Shown: piece by piece, positions 58,111 to 64,000 of the stretch
Numbering within the stretch: position 1 is the first letter of the stretch
How the letters are laid out: every line of letters begins with the position of its first letter
Origin: Turbatrix aceti
Taxonomy: Eukaryota > Nematoda > Chromadorea > Rhabditida > Panagrolaimidae
DNA length: 64,000 bases
Direction of reading: 5' to 3'
Assembly: GCA_963969345.1 (NCBI GenBank)
Contig: OZ017767.1
Coordinates: 3,748,739 to 3,812,738, forward strand
Position numbers and translations under genes: made by a program
The notes under the pieces: generated by a model
What the model was told of the DNA's origin: nothing
What the model saw: only the letters and a program-made list of their open reading frames with translations
Database searches by the model: none

Positions 58111-59518
58111 ACAAGACAACAGACGAAAATTGAGTGAAGCAGAGATCACAGCAACAGCAACAACAAGCAAGGATGCGGACAAAAAAGTGAAAATGCGCAA
58201 AACGAACAGCTCAATTATTTTCGTGCCGAGAGCATTGCAGAGGGAGAGAGGAAAGAAATAACGTAACTTGGGGATCCATGAATTTTAGGGTTTTTAGTTA
58301 TTTTACGGGTTGGATGGGTTTCATAGCTTTTTTTCAAGTTATTTTTTGATTAGTATGAATACTATAGGATAGATTAGTTTTGATTTATGTAGTTATTGAA
58401 GCCAAAGAAGTCATCAGCGGCCAAAATGGTTTCATCAAGTTGGAAAAGGATGCTAAAAAACTGTTATTCATTTTTTGTTGTTGGGCTCAAGAGTAAATTT
58501 TTACGACGAGTCAGTATCGTTGTTTGACGTTGTAGAAATCGGATAAACATTTTTTTGATTTTTGGGCATAACGTAACAGGTTCTGGGAGGGTACCGGACC
58601 TGGCCTATTTCCGCCAAACAAGCCCATTTCATTAGTACATGCTCCTACCTGCCCTTTTTTGTACGCTAGCAGTCTAAAGCCCTAACCGTCTTTTATTCCC
58701 AGTCGTTACCTGGACTCATTTACACTTCTCCTTTAGCAAAACTCCTATACTGCTTTTTTTGGGGTTTTGTCGAGGCCAATCGGGGGGTGACATGCTTGTT
58801 GAAGCGAGCATGGCTATCGCACTTGCGGTATGCTGCCACGTATATGGTATCCACCTAGACTGGCGACGATGGGCTTCTGACTGCGACTTGCGTATCCCCT
58901 GGCTCATAGCCGACTACTTAGTTCCGGGGTGTCAATTTCTGGCACACCTGAAGAGGCTTGCGTGTACTTGCTTTGGACGGCGCTTGCCGGTGGCTTATAT
59001 TTTGGAAATTAGGCCAGCTGAAATTACCCGAACACCTGTGGTTTGCCCCAAATTTGTTTTTTCTACAATATCCGATTTCAACTTTGGTCAAATTTCGATG
59101 TTTTTTTTGAAATTCCGCATTTGTTATGCGATGCAACGGTTTTTGGCATTCCTTTTCCATCTTCTTGGGCTTTTTTGGCACCTGGCTTTGACGATGTTTT
59201 TGCGCTGCTCGTCGGTTAGCATACACCGGCAGTAGCTGCGCGACAGTACTAAGGTCCCAAACCCGAGAGCGATTATTAGGCCGATTTTGAAGGCCGCAAA
59301 CGCCCCTGTTAGAGCCCAGGATCACACTAATCCGTAGGCCAGCGATACCAGCGGAATATAAATTTAGAATGCTAGAAAACAATTCCCGAGAAAAATTGAA
59401 AAAATTCCGGCTCTGCCGTACGTGAAAAAAATTATTCCACGTGCGGCATCCGCGGGGGGTAGATTGGGTGGGTAAGGGGAAGAGGGGTGGGAAGGGTCCT
59501 CCGTGGAGGAGGACCCCA

Positions 59519-59660
59519 GCCTTGCTCCCGGTGATGGGAGCAGGGTTTATGTGGGGGAGGGGGGTTTGGGGAGGGGAGGGGGGGTTGGGGTGGGGCTGGG
59601 GGTGGGTTTGGGGTTGGGGTTGGGGGCGCGGGGTGCGGGTAGGGCCGGGGCGCGGGGGGA
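59519..59660 (+). repeat. G-run tract, quadruplex-prone
   Basis: Dense runs of 3-6 G separated by T, A or C (GGGGTTGGGG, GGGTTTGGGG). It replaces about 15 bases of copy 1. The spacing suits G-quadruplex formation on the plus strand. It is not a nematode telomere repeat. Confidence 0.8.
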
Positions 59661-59729
59661 GAGAGAGGGGCATCGCAGCCTGACGTCTGGGGTGCCTAAG
59701 GTGCCCTAGATGTCGGGTGGGGTGCGCGC

Positions 59730-59773
59730 ACGGAGCAGAGAGCCCCTGAAATGGCTCTCTGCTCCGTTTTTTT
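59730..59773 (+). ncRNA. Structured hairpin with U run, copy 2
   Basis: ACGGAGCAGAGAGCC and GGCTCTCTGCTCCGT form a perfect 15-bp stem with loop CCTGAAAT and a following T run. The two base differences from copy 1 keep pairing (A-T here, G-T there). Confidence 0.4.
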
Positions 59774-59869
59774 ATGTTGAAAAAACGAGGAGGGAGGGTA
59801 GGCGCGCCGATTTTTTTAGAAATTCGTCGAGTTATCAGTATGGAATGATGTGTACTATATATGTTGCAA

Positions 59870-59940
59870 TAGCCAAGCGTCTGGTGGCGCTTTTGCTGGG
59901 ACCTTTTTGGCCCCGGTTCAATTCCGGGTGGGTGAAATCT
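59870..59940 (+). repeat. tRNA-like remnant (A and B boxes), copy 2
   Basis: TAGCCAAGCGT...TGGTGGC and CCCGGTTCAATTCCGGG keep the D and T arms; there is no proper acceptor or anticodon stem. Followed by a T run. Confidence 0.6.
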
Positions 59941-60175
59941 TTTTTTTTCAAATTTTTATCAGTATGCACACGTATTGTGGTGTGCCATCGACTTTGTCTT
60001 CGTCCAAAAATATACTTCTGAGACGGTAGAATACTAAATGACGTTGGGGAGCGGTATACTAACTGGAGCCGACAACACTCGTGACAAGTAAAATCACTGT
60101 CGCCAGACAATTAAAAAAATTAATATGCATGCGGATATCAAAAATTTTCGCCTTAGGGCACTAGTTACAGTAACA

Positions 60176-60451
60176 ATGACTCGGTTTTCGAAAAAAAAAT
60201 ACTCACCAGTGTTAGAATGTTTGTTTTGTATAATATTTGTTTTTTTCGTTGCACTTTTGCTTCCGTCAAACGGCGGCCATGTTGCCATGTTTTTGGATAA
60301 GTGTCAGCTTATCAATTCAGTGGATTTTATTTATGCTGGACGAGCTGTTTTGAGCCGGAAACAGCACTTGAGGCCCATTTTGGATCGGTGTTCCGGGGAA
60401 TGGCAGCTTCGAGATGAGTTTTTGGCACGTGAAACGACCTCCACTTTGTGA
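60176..60451 (+). CDS. Weak candidate: small secreted protein
   Basis: 91 codons with a good signal peptide core (CLFCIIFVFFVALLLP) then ~55 hydrophilic residues with two cysteines (DKCQL, DRCSG). The stop TGA lies inside a TTTGTGAGT donor-like sequence, so it could instead be a first exon, but no following exon fits. An acceptor-like TTACAG lies five bases before the ATG. No family recognised. Confidence 0.28.
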   Translation: MTRFSKKKYSPVLECLFCIIFVFFVALLLPSNGGHVAMFLDKCQLINSVDFIYAGRAVLSRKQHLRPILDRCSGEWQLRDEFLARETTSTL

Positions 60452-61505
60452 GTTATTCGTTATCCACCTTCCGACGGAGTCTGGTTTACGGCGTTTGGCG
60501 TGAGTGTGCCATCATGGACGGCGGTGGGGGTGACTTATGCGCTTCTTCTTTCCGACGGAGTTGGCACGGCACGACCAGAGAACAAGAAACACACTTGAAC
60601 TATAACAATGTTTTTTCAAGTGTTCTGAAACGACTTATTTTGTTTGTTTGTGAATACTTCTAATTTGTTCTGCTCAATTAAAAAAAATTTGTGGCAGTTT
60701 TGGCCGGGCAGGGAATTTTCGAAAGGCTTTTCGTATCTTTTTTTTTGTGTCTTGACCAACAAACGTAAATAACTTGCCTGACGGACTCTGGTTCACTGTC
60801 TGATCGATCGACCGGTCAGTAAAAAAAACATGCTCTGACGATCGTCGTGGTCAATCATTCGATTTTTTTTTATTCCTTGCTTGTTGTTTTTTTCCGATGA
60901 TTCCTTGTCGTCTCGGAACCAAAAAGCGACTCCTGTATTGAAGATGGTTTGTGCGAAGCCTCGGCTGCCGGCCTTGGCTTATGCTTCTTCTTCTTCTTTT
61001 TTTTTGCTCCAGAAAAAAAGATTGTTGAGATTTTTAATCGTCGCAGGTGTGTAATGAATAAAAAACTTGATAGCCGTGTATCAAATCGCCGGAAATGAAT
61101 GCCTAAATCCCCCAAGGCTTGCGTGACGCTTGTGAGTGTGCCGTGCCGTGGCATCCGGTGTGTCGTCCCAGTCGGGATGGCAAGCTTTAAGCTTATGCAA
61201 CGTCCACCACCTCTAATTCACAATCCGCCGTCATTAGTCAAGCGTGGTTGGTGTTGGCGTGATCGCGTGTCACCGGTGTTTGTGGCTCCTGGCGATGGTA
61301 CTTTTTAACGACCCCTCTCTCTTTTTTGCGCCCCTGCTGGCGTCTTCTTCGTCCATTCCGTCGCCCTGGTCTCTTGGCCTTGGCTTAGCCACTTTTTGTG
61401 CCTAAAAAAATTGTGTGTGATACACAAGAAAAAAAAGTGCCAAAGTAGATTACGGCATTTCGGGAACCATCGCTGCGACGTGGCACCAGCCTTCACGCCC
61501 GCCTA

Positions 61506-61521
61506 ATTTTTCAATTTTCAG
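61506..61521 (+). promoter_or_regulatory. Acceptor upstream of the exchanger start
   Basis: ATTTTTCAATTTTCAG, a strong nematode 3' splice signal 128 bases before the ATG. There is no coding exon upstream, so it is trans-splicing or a 5' UTR intron. Confidence 0.5.
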
Positions 61522-61649
61522 ATAAAAGTGCGTGCACCAGCAAAGAAGAACGGTGTCTCGAGGCTTTCACCCGGCACAACGACTCGCAGCGACTTGACTG
61601 ACCCCCGGCCCCCGTCATGTGACTGGGCTCTCCGGAAGAGGACGCCGAT

Positions 61650-64000
61650 ATGATGATCAAAATGAGTCGCCCCGCTGACTTCCAGCGCGCCCGACGTCGG
61701 ACCCAGGCCGCGTGCTTCGTCGTTCTGGGCTCCGTCCTGGCTACCATCTTTGCCCTCTACTGCGTGTTCTCCTTTATCGGGCAGCGGACGATCGTCGATG
61801 TCGACCGAGTCTTTGGATGGATCGGCGACGAAGCGGGAAGGGTACTGGCTGGCGACGAGGCTGTTCAGCGACTTGAGAGGTCCCTGATTCGGGGGACCAA
61901 CACCAGAAGACTCCTCAGCTACGCAGATGACATGGCCGTCATCAAGGCACCGAGGGTTTTGCGCACCGTTCCCGATCCTTGCAAGAAGCCTAACGGTTGG
62001 TTGCTTTTATATTTCAGTGTTTTCGAATTTTTTTTTTCAAAAAATGTTTTGACATATTTTTTTTACCAAAATGCGTTTTCAAATAATTTTTTTCCTTTGC
62101 CGTCATTTTTGCAATGTTTTGCATTTTTGAAACAATTCGCAAAATTACCAATGGCACATTTTTGCTAATAGCACACAAAGTGCCTTCCGTTCGATAAATT
62201 TTTCTAAAATCGCCTTTTTTACGGATTAATTTACCAAACCGGAACTGTTTTTTGGTTCATCCATAAATCGACCGTAAAGCCTCCGTTTTAGCCTCGAAAG
62301 CCGCAGGTGAAGACGAGGATCTGATGTTTCCGGAGGACCTCTTCACCGACGCCCAGCGCAGGCATGGCGCTATCATTCTTCACTTCCTGGGTCTCGCGTA
62401 CATGTTTGTGGCGCTCGCCATCGTATGCGATGAATTTTTTGTGCCAGCTTTAGACAAACTCACCGTTGCCGTAAGTTTGGATGGTCTTTGCTCGGATTAA
62501 ACGTTCATTGCAGCTGGACATCAGCAGCGACGTCGCCGGTGCCACGTTCATGGCGGCCGGCGGATCGGCGCCTGAATTCTTCACTTCTGTTTTTGGAGCT
62601 TTTATCACGCAGAACAATGTCGGCATTGGCACGATCGTCGGTTCTGCTACTTTCAACATACTCTGTGTTTTGGCATTTTGCACGCTGTGTTCGACATCCG
62701 AATTGCAGCTCACGTGGTGGCCTCTTTTTCGGTGGGTTTTGACTTTTGGCATTTTTTGGGGTGTGGCGTCAGTTTTTGTGCCATCCAAAATCGATATCAA
62801 CTTTCAGGGACATGCTGTTCTACGTGTCTTCTCTGCTCTGTCTGGTCATCTTCTTTCTGGACGAGGTCATTCAGTGGCACGAAGCACTGACCATGTTTAT
62901 CATCTACATCATCTACGGCGTCTTCATGAAGAACAACGTGGAGATTGAGCACTTTGTAAAAGAGCTGCTCGGCCAGATGCCAGATGAAGAAATCCCCAGC
63001 GTGCCGACCATCTCCAGTCCCGTTGCGCGAACCGAAGCAACAGCCACCGATTCGGAAGCCGCGAAGCCGGTGCCATCACTGCACTACGGCGCCCTTTACC
63101 GACGCAGCTTTGCAAACTCACTCATCATGCACGAAGAAGGCTCTGTGGCCGAGTCTGACGAGATTGCGCCCATCGACGACGGTCCGAGAAATCACCTCGC
63201 TCCTCCCGGACCCAGAATCCAAAACACCGGGCGCACGGTTGTGGTGCCAGCTGCGAGTAGCGAACCCATGAGGGCTGCACAGCCGATGCCGGCGTCCTGT
63301 GTGTCGCCCGGCACACTCAATGGCGTCCCCAAGCAGAACGGCAACTCTACGGTATCTACGCAGGTTCAGACGCTGTCAACGAATGGCTTGACTTCGGTCA
63401 AAGGCGCCAAACTCACTCCCAGCAAGTCGGAGGAGACACAAACCGGGTCGGAGAACAACGATGCGGATATGCCCGTCGACATGACGTGGCCCAATTCTTT
63501 CAGAAAACGGGTACTTTACGTGATTCTCGCCCCCATCATGTGGCCCCTCTTCTTAACGCTTCCAGACGTTAAAAATCCCGTGAGTAAATTTTTTAAATTT
63601 TTTCATGCAAACCCAAAACGCAAAAAAAATACATATATTCAGAAATGGCAAAACTGGTTTCCGGCGACGTTTGCCGGCTCTATTCTCTACATCGCGTTCT
63701 ACTCGTACCTCATGGTGTGGTGGGCGAACACCATCGGCGACACCCTGGATATTCCAAATGAAATCATGGGTCTGACCATCCTCGCCGCTGGAACGAGCAT
63801 TCCGGATCTCATCACCAGGTGAGTGATCGCCCGAATCCGGTTCTTTTTTCGAACGCTGGAATGTAATTTTCAGTGTGATCGTAGCCCGGCAAGGCAAGGG
63901 CGACATGGCGGTGTCATCGAGCATCGGTTCTAATCTCTTCGACATCTGCGTCGGTCTCCCGGTGCCGTGGCTGCTAGTCTTCGTCGTGCGCCTCATCAAG
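61650..64000 (+). CDS. K+-dependent Na+/Ca2+ exchanger (NCKX), 3' truncated by window
   Basis: Six exons visible (61650-61995, 62307-62470, 62514-62731, 62808-63579, 63643-63818, 63874-64000+) join in frame to 601 residues, continuing past the edge. NCKX proteins use Na+ influx and K+ efflux to extrude Ca2+ at the plasma membrane. Seen here: an N-terminal hydrophobic segment (~20-45, possible signal anchor), a short extracellular stretch, FPEDLF..RRHGAI, the first alpha repeat [13 protein letters not shown] (179-191) with the ion-coordinating Glu191, further membrane spans, a long cytoplasmic loop (~290-480, Ser/Thr/Pro-rich), and the second alpha repeat [13 protein letters not shown] (543-555) with Asp555 followed by [12 protein letters not shown]. 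Both acidic residues known to matter in NCKX2 (Glu188 and Asp548 equivalents) are present. The first donor (ACG/GTTGGT) is non-consensus. At least two alpha-2-side spans lie beyond the window. Confidence 0.95.

Larger units (their letters stand above)
58079..59979. repeat. 1.8-kb duplicated segment, copy 2
   Basis: Same orientation and >90% similar by eye to 39589-41408, from the PRPF39 start region to CACACGTATTGTG. It differs mainly by a ~110-base G-rich expansion (59519-59630). It carries the perfect-stem hairpin (59730-59773) and a tRNA-like sequence (59870-59940). Placed about 0.6 kb downstream of the DSL gene. Confidence 0.9.
59980..61649. other. Intergenic with one weak candidate gene
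   Basis: Apart from the candidate at 60176-60451, nothing convincing. TCCGACGGAGT occurs twice (60469 and 60551). The exchanger 5' flank is at the right, with an ATTTTTCAATTTTCAG acceptor at 61506-61521 that is probably its spliced-leader site or a 5' UTR intron end. Confidence 0.45.

Noticed and set aside
59560..59640. Interstitial telomere
   Set aside because: The repeat is irregular G runs with TTGGGG-like units; nematode telomeres are TTAGGC, and no regular array exists.

Overview
The window looks like a nematode nuclear genome segment. Most introns are 45-60 bases with GT...TTTTCAG borders. Several genes have a splice acceptor 2-60 bases before the ATG with no upstream coding exon, as expected for spliced-leader trans-splicing. 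Gene families also fit: a LAG-2/APX-1-type DSL Notch ligand, Ly6/uPAR proteins, haspin, PRPF39, SIX and NCKX. Genus is not identifiable from sequence alone. All exon chains below are my own reading from splice signals and frame; none is supported by transcripts.

Layout. 1.5-7.2 kb: three minus-strand tandem copies of a saccharopine-dehydrogenase-like oxidoreductase, the middle one with a 1-base frameshift. 7.6-12.4 kb: haspin kinase (+), an unknown proline-rich protein (-) and protein-L-isoaspartate methyltransferase (+). 12.4-21.2 kb: gene-poor, with two modest candidate small membrane or secreted proteins. 21.3-26.4 kb: a Ly6/uPAR GPI-type protein, tRNA-Thr(TGT), an unknown 405-residue protein (-), and a head-to-head pair of paralogues of an unrecognised family.

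26.4-36.9 kb is a repeat island: a 7.4 kb array of about 38 copies of a 194-base satellite, bracketed by two directly repeated ~1.5 kb segments, each carrying the same hAT-type MITE. 37.0-39.6 kb: PRPF39 (-). 39.6-42.4 kb: a 1.8 kb segment duplicated again at 58.1-60.0 kb, and two nested MITEs with 8-base target duplications. 42.8-57.5 kb: a SIX homeobox gene and two DSL ligand copies. They are best explained by tandem duplication of a block running from the SIX last exon into the DSL gene. The upstream DSL copy is broken and joined in frame to a SIX C-terminal tail; the downstream copy is complete. 58-60 kb: the second copy of the PRPF39 5'-end segment with pseudogene debris. 61.6-64.0 kb: the N-terminal and middle part of a K+-dependent Na+/Ca2+ exchanger, running off the window.

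The genes do not form one pathway. They are mostly unrelated single-copy housekeeping and signalling genes separated by lineage-specific duplications. The most unusual content is structural: the SIX/DSL chimera, the bracketed satellite, the duplicated structured element carrying the PRPF39 5' end, a 0.95 kb palindrome, and the nested MITEs.
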